From Trueperaceae bacterium (GTDB lineage: Bacteria; Deinococcota; Deinococci; Deinococcales; Trueperaceae): DNA of 7,879 bases. The stretch is taken from NCBI GenBank assembly GCA_029210865.1, contig JARGGE010000118.1, positions 1-7,879 on the forward strand. Direction: 5' to 3'. The translations under genes and the position numbers were made by a program. This document shows positions 1-5,641 of the stretch, one piece after another; positions within the stretch are counted from its first letter, which is position 1, and every line of letters starts with the position of its first letter. The notes below the pieces were generated by a model that worked only from the letters and a program-made list of their open reading frames with translations, ran no database searches and was not told the DNA's origin.

Positions 1-1
1 G

Positions 2-241
2 CCGGCGCACCTGGGCCTGCACGCTGTGCGCCAGGCCCTCGCGCAGGGCGCCCACCGGACCGGATGCACCGTGCACTTCGTCGACGCCGGCGTGGACACC
101 GGACCCGTCGTCCTGCAGCGTTCGGTGGCGATCGCCCCCGACGACGACGAGACCTCCCTGCAGGCGCGCGTCCAGCGCGAGGAGCACCGCGCGTACCCGG
201 AGGCGGTCCGGCGCGTCGTTCGCGGCGAGGCGCGCCCGTGA
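2..241 (+). CDS. purN: Phosphoribosylglycinamide formyltransferase (GART, PurN), C-terminal part only
   Basis: This enzyme transfers a formyl group from 10-formyltetrahydrofolate to GAR, the third step of de novo IMP synthesis, in the cytosol. The window cuts the gene: only the last 79 codons are visible, in frame from base 2 to the TGA at 239-241. The visible part begins at the 'PAHLGLHAVRQAL' segment, which in the family directly follows the catalytic HPSLLP motif (outside the window). The 'GCTVHFVDAGVDTGPVVLQ' block follows; the Asp in 'VDTGP' matches the catalytic Asp144 of the E. coli enzyme. The tail 'ARVQREEHRAYPEAV' is also typical of the family. The full protein is normally about 190-220 residues. 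The stop overlaps the purD start (GTGA), so the two purine genes are almost certainly co-transcribed and translationally coupled. Identity is firm; the 5' end cannot be assessed. Confidence 0.94.
   Translation, partial: PAHLGLHAVRQALAQGAHRTGCTVHFVDAGVDTGPVVLQRSVAIAPDDDETSLQARVQREEHRAYPEAVRRVVRGEARP
227..230 (+). promoter_or_regulatory. Putative ribosome binding site of purD, inside purN
   Basis: GAGG lies inside the purN reading frame, 7 nt before a GTG at 238. This supports GTG 238 as the purD start rather than the upstream in-frame ATG at 64, which would add 58 residues before the nucleotide-binding start of PurD. Confidence 0.55.
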
Positions 242-1527
242 GCAGCGCCCGCGTCCTCGTCGTCGGCTCCGGCGGTCGCGAGCACGCGCTCGCCTGGGCG
301 CTCGCGCGCTCGCCGTCGGTCGCCGAGGTCCTGCTGGCGCCCGGGAACGCCGGGACCACCCCGCTCGGCCGCCACCTGCCGCTCCCCGCCGGCTTCCCGT
401 CCACTGCCGCCCTCGAGGAGCTCGCTTGGACCGCCGAGGCGCTCAGCGTCGACCTCGCGGTCGTGGGTCCGGAGGCGCCGCTCGCGGCGGGTCTGGGCGA
501 CGCGCTGCGCGCGCGCGGCGTCGCCGTGTTCGGCCCGTCCGCGGCCGCCGCGCGCCTCGAGGCCTCGAAGGCGCACGCCAAGGCCTTCATGGGCGCGCAC
601 GGGGTCCCCACGGCCGAGGCCGTCACCGCCGTCGACGCGGGTGCGGCCCACGCCGCCGTCGAGGCGCTCGCCCCCCTGGCCGGTGGTCGCGTCGTCGTCA
701 AGGCGAGCGGGCTCGCGGCCGGCAAAGGGGTCACCGTCGCGGCGGACCCGGCGGCGGGGCATGCGGCGGTCGACGCGCTCTTCGCCGCCGGCGAGGCCGA
801 GGTGGTCGTCGAGGCCTTCCTCGACGGCGACGAGGTGAGCCTGCACGTGGTGACCGACGGCGGCGCGCACCGGATCCTGCCGCAGGTCGCCGACCACAAG
901 GCCGCCTTCGACGGCGACGTCGGCCCGATGACGGGCGGCATGGGCACGGTGGCGCCGGCGGCGCTGCTCGACGCGGCCGAGCTCGCGGACGTGGAGCGCA
1001 GCATCGTCGCGCCGACGCTGGCGGGGCTGCGCGCCGAGGGACGGCCGATGGTCGGCGTCCTCTTCTTCGGGCTCATGCGCACCGACCGGGGCGTCCGCCT
1101 GCTCGAGTACAACGTCCGCTTCGGCGACCCGGAGACGCAGGCGCTCGCGCCGCTGCTGGCGTCCGACCCCTACGCGCTGCTGCACGGCGCGGCGACGGGG
1201 ACGCTGGCGTCCGTCGAGCTCGCCTGGCGCCCGGGGGCGACCGCGTGCGTGGTCATGGCCGCCGAAGGCTACCCCGGCGTTCCCCGCACCGGCGTGCCGA
1301 TCGACCTTCCCGAGGACCTCGGCGCCGGCGTCACGGTCTTCCACGCCGGGACCGCGCGCGACGCGTCCGGGCGCCTCCTCTCGGCCGGCGGTCGGGTGCT
1401 GGGCGTCACCGCCTACGCCGCCGACCTCGCGGCGGCGACCACCGCGGCGTACGCCGCCGTCGACCGCATCGGCTTCCCGGGGGTGCACGTCCGCCGCGAC
1501 GTCGGGGCGCGGCGCCGTCGTTGGTAG
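238..1527 (+). CDS. purD: Phosphoribosylamine--glycine ligase (GAR synthetase, PurD)
   Basis: PurD joins phosphoribosylamine and glycine with ATP to give GAR, the substrate of PurN, in the second committed step of purine synthesis. The protein is 429 residues, normal for the family, and reads as an ATP-grasp enzyme. The N-terminal 'VLVVGSGGREHALA' is at residues 6-19, 'VVGPEAPLAAGL' at 75-86 and the ATP-binding 'VVKASGLAAGKGV' at 153-165. 'HKAAFDGDVGPMTGGMG' is at 220-236, and 'EYNVRFGDPETQ' at 290-301 carries the metal-binding Glu290 and Asn292. The C-terminal 'SAGGRVLGVTA' is at 382-392 and 'FPGVHVRRDVG' at 413-423. The start is GTG 238, overlapping the purN stop by 4 nt; it places the glycine-rich motif at the usual distance from the N-terminus. 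Small departures from consensus (GPMTGGMG for GPNTGGMG) leave the core motifs intact. All expected motifs are present, so the enzyme should be active. Confidence 0.98.
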   Translation: MSSARVLVVGSGGREHALAWALARSPSVAEVLLAPGNAGTTPLGRHLPLPAGFPSTAALEELAWTAEALSVDLAVVGPEAPLAAGLGDALRARGVAVFGPSAAAARLEASKAHAKAFMGAHGVPTAEAVTAVDAGAAHAAVEALAPLAGGRVVVKASGLAAGKGVTVAADPAAGHAAVDALFAAGEAEVVVEAFLDGDEVSLHVVTDGGAHRILPQVADHKAAFDGDVGPMTGGMGTVAPAALLDAAELADVERSIVAPTLAGLRAEGRPMVGVLFFGLMRTDRGVRLLEYNVRFGDPETQALAPLLASDPYALLHGAATGTLASVELAWRPGATACVVMAAEGYPGVPRTGVPIDLPEDLGAGVTVFHAGTARDASGRLLSAGGRVLGVTAYAADLAAATTAAYAAVDRIGFPGVHVRRDVGARRRRW

Positions 1528-1537
1528 GCTCGCGACC

Positions 1538-2512
1538 ATGCTCGACGACCCCAGCACCCTCCACGCACGCGATCCCGAAGGGCTCCTCGAGGCCCTCACC
1601 CGGCTCCCCTCGCGGGTCGGGACGCCCGATCGACCGCGCCCGTCACCGATCGGGTTCGACGCCACGGGGGCGACCGCGGTGCTCGTCCCGGTCCTGGCGC
1701 CCTGGGTGGACGGCCGCCTCGTCGCGGGCGGCACCCAGATCCTGGTCGACGGCGGGTTCCAGAGCGACGACGTCGCCGTCTGGCGCCTGGCCGCCGAGGC
1801 GAGCGGCTCCGAGGTGGTCTTCCTGGGTGCGCCCGGGGACGCCGACGACGACGTCGCGGCCGCCCTCGGGGTGACCAAGCCGGCGCCCGACGTCGTTCTC
1901 GAGGACGGACCGGTCGTCGCCTTCGACGTCGTGCGCCTGATCGCCCACGCGGCCGGCCGCCACGAGGACGTCGCGCGCCTCGAACGGGCGTTGACCGAGG
2001 TGGCCACGGCGTGCGCGCCGTCCGTCGCCACCGAGCACAACCCGGCCAAGACGCTCGCCTGGCGCCTCTACCAGCGCATCCCGCTGCTCATCGCGCCGCG
2101 CGGCGCCGCCGCCCTCCAGGGGTGGGTGCAGCAGGTCTTCGCGCGCGTGGGCAAGGTGCTCGCGGTGCCGACCGGCGACCACCCGTCGCTGGTCGCGGCG
2201 TCGGCCTTCGAGGCGCGGCACGCGCTCGCCGACGACCTGGTGGCGCTCGTCCTCGGGGCGGAGGACGCCGAGACGCGCATCGTCGCGGAGGTCCTGGAGA
2301 CGCGCGCCGCCGACCTCGAGCGCCTGACGCTCGGCGCGGGCGGCTGGCCCGCCTCGCTCGAGGACCCCGTGCTCGACGCGATCCTGGTCGCCTACGCCGC
2401 CACGTGGGCGGCCGCCTACGTCGCGCTCCTCGGCGAGCTCGACCCGTCGCGCCCCGGCGTCTACGACGCCGTGCGGGCGGCCGCCGCGGCCGAGGCCCGG
2501 GCCGGGCGGTAG
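1538..2512 (+). CDS. SIS-fold, glucose-6-phosphate isomerase-like (PGI/PMI-like) protein
   Basis: The 324-residue protein resembles bifunctional phosphoglucose/phosphomannose isomerases and, in detail, the Thermus thermophilus glucose-6-phosphate-isomerase-like protein as I recall it. Shared landmarks are 'EHNPAK' (166-171), 'VFARVGKVL' (200-208), 'FEARHALADDLVALVLG' (224-240) and a C-terminal 'TWAAAYVALLGELDP' (289-303). The first half is poorly conserved. The usual glycine-rich 'GMGGSAIGG' and the sugar-phosphate-binding 'SxSGxT' loop of SIS domains are not visible; 'LVDGGFQSDDVAVW' (69-82) sits where such a loop would be expected. Glu225 and His228 in 'FEARH' may stand in for the catalytic Glu and His, but this is inference. 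It starts 10 nt after purD (GGTAGG overlaps the purD stop) and is followed after 1 nt by the lipoprotein gene, so it is probably in the purN-purD operon. Isomerase activity is uncertain: it could be a divergent enzyme or a sugar-phosphate-binding protein without catalysis. Confidence 0.78.
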   Translation: MLDDPSTLHARDPEGLLEALTRLPSRVGTPDRPRPSPIGFDATGATAVLVPVLAPWVDGRLVAGGTQILVDGGFQSDDVAVWRLAAEASGSEVVFLGAPGDADDDVAAALGVTKPAPDVVLEDGPVVAFDVVRLIAHAAGRHEDVARLERALTEVATACAPSVATEHNPAKTLAWRLYQRIPLLIAPRGAAALQGWVQQVFARVGKVLAVPTGDHPSLVAASAFEARHALADDLVALVLGAEDAETRIVAEVLETRAADLERLTLGAGGWPASLEDPVLDAILVAYAATWAAAYVALLGELDPSRPGVYDAVRAAAAAEARAGR

Positions 2513-2513
2513 C

Positions 2514-3239
2514 ATGCGCGCCATGACCGCCCCCCACCGCCGCGCGGCGCGCCTCGGCGCCTTCGCCGCCACCCTCGCGCTGCTGCTCGCCGCCTGCGCC
2601 CCCACCGCGGGCGATCCGGGCCGCGTGGAGGTGGCGCAGTTCAGCGGCGAGCCCTCGTACTACCCGCAGGAGACCGGCGTCCGCTGGGCCTACCTGCGCG
2701 ACGGCGCCCGGCTCGACGACCCGCGCTACGTCGAGTCGATCGAGGGGCCGACCGTCCTCGACGGCGACCTCTGGGTCGAGTTCCGGCTCGTCGGCGGCGG
2801 GCAGGACGTCGGCCACTACCGGCAGTTCCGGTCCGACGGGGTGTACCTCAAGATGCAGACCCGCCCGGGGGGCCGCTTCACCTTCGATCCGCCCATCCGC
2901 GAGATGCCGGCCGCCGCCGACCTGCGGGTGGGCGCGCAGTGGTCGGGTGCAACGGTCGCGACCGGGGAGTTCCCGGCCGCGCCCGCCGACCGGCGGCGCT
3001 TCACGCAGGCGATCGACTACGTCTACACGGTCGTCGACCGCCGCGAGGTCGCCATCAGCGGACGGACCTTCGACGTCTTCGTCATCGACCGCATCACCCG
3101 CACCTTCGACGAGGCGGCCACCTTGATCGAGGAGCTGACCCAGACGATCTGGTTCGCGCCGCACGTCGGCAAGGTCCGACACGAGAACGCCTGGTTCCTC
3201 GTCGAGGCCAACTTCGAGGCGGGTGCCGCGACGCCGTGA
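2514..3239 (+). CDS. Predicted lipoprotein of unknown function
   Basis: This is a 241-residue protein with a clear type II (lipoprotein) signal. It has a basic N-terminus (HRRAAR, 8-13), a hydrophobic stretch (14-25) and the lipobox L25-A26-A27-C28, so it is probably lipid-anchored outside the cytoplasmic membrane. The mature part has no family motif I can name. It is rich in aromatic and alternating hydrophobic/charged residues typical of beta-sheet: 'YYPQETGVRWAYLRDG', 'DLWVEFRLVGG', 'GRTFDVFVIDRITRTFD' and near the end 'TIWFAPHVGKVRHENAWFL'. This layout (a 'YP..G..W.Y' start, late 'WFAP.VG.VR') recalls small beta-rich bacterial lipoproteins; I infer fold only, not function. ATG 2514 lies 1 nt after the preceding stop; ATG 2523 (three codons later) is an alternative, and neither has a good Shine-Dalgarno. 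The tight spacing suggests translational coupling, and dxs follows 85 nt downstream. Confidence 0.82.
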   Translation: MRAMTAPHRRAARLGAFAATLALLLAACAPTAGDPGRVEVAQFSGEPSYYPQETGVRWAYLRDGARLDDPRYVESIEGPTVLDGDLWVEFRLVGGGQDVGHYRQFRSDGVYLKMQTRPGGRFTFDPPIREMPAAADLRVGAQWSGATVATGEFPAAPADRRRFTQAIDYVYTVVDRREVAISGRTFDVFVIDRITRTFDEAATLIEELTQTIWFAPHVGKVRHENAWFLVEANFEAGAATP

Positions 3240-3249
3240 CGACCCGCGG

Positions 3250-3311
3250 CCCGGGTCCGGGGCCACGATGTCCCGGGTCCGTTCCGGGTACCGTCCGGTA
3301 ACGCACTACCG
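3250..3311 (+). repeat. Short direct repeats and small hairpin in the dxs leader
   Basis: The 85-nt spacer before dxs holds two exact copies of CCCGGGTCCG (3250-3259 and 3272-3281) and a related CCGGGTACCG (3284-3293). Next comes an inverted repeat CGGTA-acgcac-TACCG (3296-3311), 4 nt before the dxs ribosome binding site. A competing pairing, CCGGT 3295-3299 with ACCGG 3313-3317, would mask the first two bases of that site. I see no convincing -35/-10 pair here. The repeats may be chance in GC-rich DNA, or the leader may form a structure affecting translation. Confidence 0.35.
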
Positions 3312-3315
3312 CACC

Positions 3316-3320
3316 GGAGG
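3316..3320 (+). promoter_or_regulatory. Ribosome binding site of dxs
   Basis: GGAGG with 4 nt before ATG 3325. It decides the dxs start: the in-frame GTG 3223 and ATG 3268 would add 34 and 19 residues with no counterpart in the family, and neither has a comparable site. Confidence 0.8.
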
Positions 3321-3324
3321 TCGC

Positions 3325-5208
3325 ATGGGCCTGCTCGACCACATCACGAGTTCCGCCGACGTTGGACGGCTGCGCCGCGACGAGTTGCCGCAGCTCGCCG
3401 CGGAGCTGCGGGCCGAGATCATCGACGTCTGCGCCGTCACCGGGGGCCACTTGGCGTCGAGCCTGGGCGCGGTCGAGCTGACCGTCGCGCTGCACCACGT
3501 CCACGACTCCGCCCGCGACCGTATCGTGTGGGACGTCGGCCACCAGACCTACGGCCACAAGATCCTCACCGGGCGGCGCGCGCAGATGCGCTCCATCCGC
3601 ACGGCAGGGGGGCTGGCGGGTTTCACGACCAGCAGCGAATCCCCCGACGACGCCCTCACGGTCGGCCACGCCAGCACCAGCCTCGCTGCGGCATTGGGCA
3701 TGGCGCTGGCGCGCGACGCCCGCCAGGCGCCCTACGACGTCGTCGCGGTGATCGGCGACGGGGCCCTGACCGGCGGCCTCGCGCTCGCCGCGCTCAACCA
3801 GATCGGGCACCAGGGATCGCGCATGACGATCGTGCTGAACGACAACGAGATGTCGATCAGCGAGAACGTCGGGGCGCTCAACGCCACGATGCGGCACCTG
3901 CAGGTGCAGCCGTGGTTCCAGCGCGCCGAGTCGCGCGGCAAGGCGGCCCTCGAGGACCTGTGGGCGCCCCTCGCCGAGCTCGGCAGCCGCGCGAAGAAGG
4001 CGGCGCGGCGCTTCTTCGACCCCGCCTCCAACAACCCGTTCCACGCCATGGGGCTGCGGTACGTCGGCCCCATCGACGGGCACGACGTCGAGCAGCTCGC
4101 CTTCTACCTGGCCAAGATCCGCGAGCTCCCCGGACCGACGATGCTCCACATCCTCACCCGCAAAGGGAAGGGCTACACCGTCGCGGAGGCGGACCCGATC
4201 GCCTGGCACGGTGCCAGCACCTTCGATCCGCTCAACCCGATGACCTCCGGCAAGGGGTACCAGTGGTCCGACGCCTTCGGCGACGCGGCCATCGACCTCG
4301 CGAAGCACGACGACCGCGTGTGGGTCATCACGCCCGCCATGCGCGAGGGTTCGGGGCTGGTGCGCTTCTCGCGCGAGGTGCCGCAGCGCTACCTCGACGT
4401 CGGCATCGCCGAGGACGTCGCCGTCACGACGGCGGCGGGGCTCGCGCTGCGCGGCGAGAAGCCCGTCGTCGCCATCTACAGCACCTTCCTGCAGCGCGGC
4501 TACGACCAGGTCATCCACGACGTCGCCCTCGAGCGCCTCGACGTGGTCTTCGGGATCGACCGCGCCGGTCTCGTCGGCGCGGACGGCATGACCCACCAAG
4601 GCGTCTACGACATCGCCTACCTGCGGCCGGTGCCGGGGATGCGCATCGCCGCGCCCAAGGACGCCCGCGAGCTGCGCGGCCTGTTGCGGGCCGCCCTCGA
4701 GCGAGGGGGCCCGGTGGCCGTGCGCTGGCCGCGCGGCGGCGTCGCGCCGGCACCCGACGCCCCCGTCGAGGACTGGGACGCCGTGCCGTGGGGGACCTGG
4801 GAGGTCCTCAAAGAGGGGGGCGAGGTCGCGGTGCTCGCCTTCGGCGCCACCCTCCGGTACGCGCTCGAGGCCGCCGGCGACGACCCGCGCGTCGCGGTGG
4901 TGAACGCTCGCTTCCTCAAGCCGCTCGACGAGGGCATGCTCGCGGGCTTCGTCGCCGCCGGCACCCCGCTCGTCACCGTCGAGGACCACGTCCTCCACGG
5001 CGGCTTCGGGGCGGCGGTCGCCGAACACCTCGCCGACCTCGGCGCGCCGCTGCGCCTCGTCCGCCTCGGCATCGACGACCAGCACGTGCCCCACGGCGAT
5101 CCGAAGAAGCAGCACGAAGCGCTCGGCTACGGACCGACGGGCATCCGCGCGGCGGTCGAACGGCTCGTCGGCGTCCAGGAGCCGGTGCCCGTCGCCGCGC
5201 GCCGTTGA
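3325..5208 (+). CDS. dxs: 1-deoxy-D-xylulose-5-phosphate synthase (DXS)
   Basis: DXS condenses pyruvate and glyceraldehyde 3-phosphate, with thiamine diphosphate and Mg2+, into DXP. This is the entry of the MEP isoprenoid pathway, with a branch to thiamine and pyridoxal synthesis. The protein is 627 residues, the usual size. Domain I has 'TGGHLASSLG' with His42 (E. coli His49) and the diphosphate/Mg site 'GDGALTGG' (144-151) leading to 'LNDNEMSIS' (171-179). 'YVGPIDGHD' is at 246-254. Domain II has 'DVGIAEDVAVT' with the catalytic Glu363 (E. coli Glu370), 'STFLQRGYDQVIHDV' (386-400) and 'DRAGLVGADGMTHQG' (412-426, His424). Domain III has 'NARFLKPLDE' (527-536) and 'VEDHVLHGGFG' (552-562). The EDV after 'GIAE' replaces the common EQH; I recall the same in Deinococcus radiodurans DXS, so it is likely a lineage feature rather than damage. 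The stop codon lies inside the -35 box of the downstream tRNA promoter. Confidence 0.98.
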   Translation: MGLLDHITSSADVGRLRRDELPQLAAELRAEIIDVCAVTGGHLASSLGAVELTVALHHVHDSARDRIVWDVGHQTYGHKILTGRRAQMRSIRTAGGLAGFTTSSESPDDALTVGHASTSLAAALGMALARDARQAPYDVVAVIGDGALTGGLALAALNQIGHQGSRMTIVLNDNEMSISENVGALNATMRHLQVQPWFQRAESRGKAALEDLWAPLAELGSRAKKAARRFFDPASNNPFHAMGLRYVGPIDGHDVEQLAFYLAKIRELPGPTMLHILTRKGKGYTVAEADPIAWHGASTFDPLNPMTSGKGYQWSDAFGDAAIDLAKHDDRVWVITPAMREGSGLVRFSREVPQRYLDVGIAEDVAVTTAAGLALRGEKPVVAIYSTFLQRGYDQVIHDVALERLDVVFGIDRAGLVGADGMTHQGVYDIAYLRPVPGMRIAAPKDARELRGLLRAALERGGPVAVRWPRGGVAPAPDAPVEDWDAVPWGTWEVLKEGGEVAVLAFGATLRYALEAAGDDPRVAVVNARFLKPLDEGMLAGFVAAGTPLVTVEDHVLHGGFGAAVAEHLADLGAPLRLVRLGIDDQHVPHGDPKKQHEALGYGPTGIRAAVERLVGVQEPVPVAARR

Positions 5209-5234
5209 CACCGCTTCGTCGCCGTGGGTATCCT
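5205..5234 (+). promoter_or_regulatory. Sigma70-type promoter of the tRNA cluster
   Basis: A perfect -35 box TTGACA (5205-5210) is followed after 18 nt by TATCCT (5229-5234; four of six match TATAAT). The expected transcription start is near 5241, about 50 nt before tRNA-Asp. The dxs stop TGA (5206-5208) is part of the -35 box. A strong consensus promoter in front of stable RNA genes fits their need for high expression. The leader to 5292 has a 9-nt direct repeat, GCTCGTGCG, at 5242-5250 and 5279-5287, of unknown meaning. Confidence 0.75.
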
Positions 5235-5292
5235 TGGGACCGCTCGTGCGCCGGCCAGCGAGGAACGTGCTGAACGGGGCTCGTGCGAACGC

Positions 5293-5368
5293 GGAGCGGT
5301 AGTGTAGCGGTTAGCATATCTGCCTGTCACGCAGAAGGTCGCGGGTTCAAATCCCGTCCGCTCCGCCA
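5293..5368 (+). tRNA. tRNA-Asp (anticodon GTC)
   Basis: This is a 76-nt cloverleaf. The acceptor stem is GGAGCGG (5293-5299) with CCGCTCC (5358-5364), discriminator G5365 and encoded CCA. The anticodon stem is TCTGC/GCAGA around the loop CTGTCAC, with anticodon GTC at 5326-5328. The T arm is GCGGG-TTCAAAT-CCCGT. G73 and GTC are the classic aspartate identity elements. The D stem GTGT/GCAT has two G-U pairs. It is the first gene of the tRNA cluster; only 3 nt separate it from tRNA-Phe, so RNA processing must mature both from one transcript. Confidence 0.98.
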
Positions 5369-5371
5369 GAT

Positions 5372-5447
5372 GGCCAAGTAGCTCAGTTGGTAGAGCACAC
5401 GACTGAAAATCGTGGTGTCGGCAGTTCAAATCTGCCCTTGGCCACCA
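5372..5447 (+). tRNA. tRNA-Phe (anticodon GAA)
   Basis: This is a 76-nt cloverleaf. The acceptor stem is GGCCAAG (5372-5378) with CTTGGCC (5437-5443), discriminator A5444 and encoded CCA (5445-5447). The anticodon stem is CACGA/TCGTG around the loop CTGAAAA, with anticodon GAA at 5405-5407. The D arm contains AGCTCAGTTGGTAGAGC and the T loop is TTCAAAT. It probably serves as the only phenylalanine tRNA species type, since GAA reads both codons. Confidence 0.98.
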
Positions 5448-5451
5448 GCGA

Positions 5452-5480
5452 CCGACGGGGCGCACCTCGCGCCCCCTCGG
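5452..5480 (+). other. GC-rich hairpin between tRNA-Phe and tRNA-Thr
   Basis: A 7-bp perfect stem GGGGCGC (5457-5463)/GCGCCCC (5469-5475) closes a 5-nt loop. Beyond a C-C mismatch, CCGA (5452-5455) pairs with TCGG (5477-5480). It sits 4 nt after the CCA of tRNA-Phe and 4 nt before tRNA-Thr. There is no U-tract, so it may be a processing spacer or a partial terminator lowering tRNA-Thr output. Confidence 0.6.
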
Positions 5481-5484
5481 GCTC

Positions 5485-5559
5485 GCCAATGTAGCTCAGC
5501 GGTAGAGCAGCCGATTCGTAATCGGCAGGTCGTCGGTTCAAATCCGACCATTGGCTCCA
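5485..5559 (+). tRNA. tRNA-Thr (anticodon CGT)
   Basis: This is a 75-nt cloverleaf. The acceptor stem is GCCAATG (5485-5491) with CATTGGC (5549-5555), discriminator T5556 and encoded CCA (5557-5559). The anticodon stem is GCCGA/TCGGC around the loop TTCGTAA, with anticodon CGT at 5517-5519, so it reads ACG. The T arm is GTCGG-TTCAAAT-CCGAC. ACG should be a frequent threonine codon at this GC content, which makes a dedicated CGT isoacceptor sensible. It is the last gene of the cluster. Confidence 0.97.
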
Positions 5560-5580
5560 TCGCACGACCGTCCGACACGA

Positions 5581-5614
5581 GCGAACCGCCCCGCGTGCAC
5601 GCGGGGCGGTTCGC
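5581..5614. terminator. Perfect 34-bp palindrome, probable bidirectional terminator
   Basis: GCGAACCGCCCCGCGTG is followed immediately by its exact reverse complement, giving a hairpin of up to about 15 bp with a TGCA-centred loop. ACGA (5577-5580) and TCGT (5617-5620) can extend it past a 2-nt bulge. It starts 21 nt after tRNA-Thr on the plus strand and ends 27 nt beyond the universal stress protein stop on the minus strand, exactly at the convergent junction. Neither side has a U-tract, as is common for hairpins in very GC-rich genomes, so a Rho-assisted or U-independent mechanism is inferred. Confidence 0.8.
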
Positions 5615-5641
5615 CGTCGTGGGTCCGCCGGGTCGTCCAGG

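Noticed and set aside
64..237. A 58-residue N-terminal extension of PurD from ATG 64.
   Set aside because: It would overlap most of the visible purN end, is Arg-rich and unlike the family. GTG 238 gives the normal PurD N-terminus with a GAGG 7 nt upstream and the common 4-nt overlap.
2494..2503. Palindrome GGCCCGGGCC near the end of the sugar-isomerase-like gene.
   Set aside because: It is a 10-bp palindrome inside coding sequence, expected by chance at this base composition, with no link to a start or end of transcription.
3223..3324. Longer DXS starting at GTG 3223 or ATG 3268.
   Set aside because: The extra residues have no family counterpart and GGAGG stands just before ATG 3325.
3094..5211. 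A very long open frame (705 codons) antisense to dxs and the lipoprotein gene, plus other long antisense frames over purD and pruA.
   Set aside because: In DNA above 70% GC stop codons are rare, so long spurious frames are expected. These translations are Arg/Gly/Ala/His-rich and show no motif, while the opposite strand encodes clear conserved enzymes.
5281..5614. tRNA cluster as an integration (att) site of a mobile element.
   Set aside because: No integrase and no second copy of a tRNA 3' end were seen; the genes on both sides are housekeeping. The repeats among the tRNAs are just shared D- and T-arm sequences.
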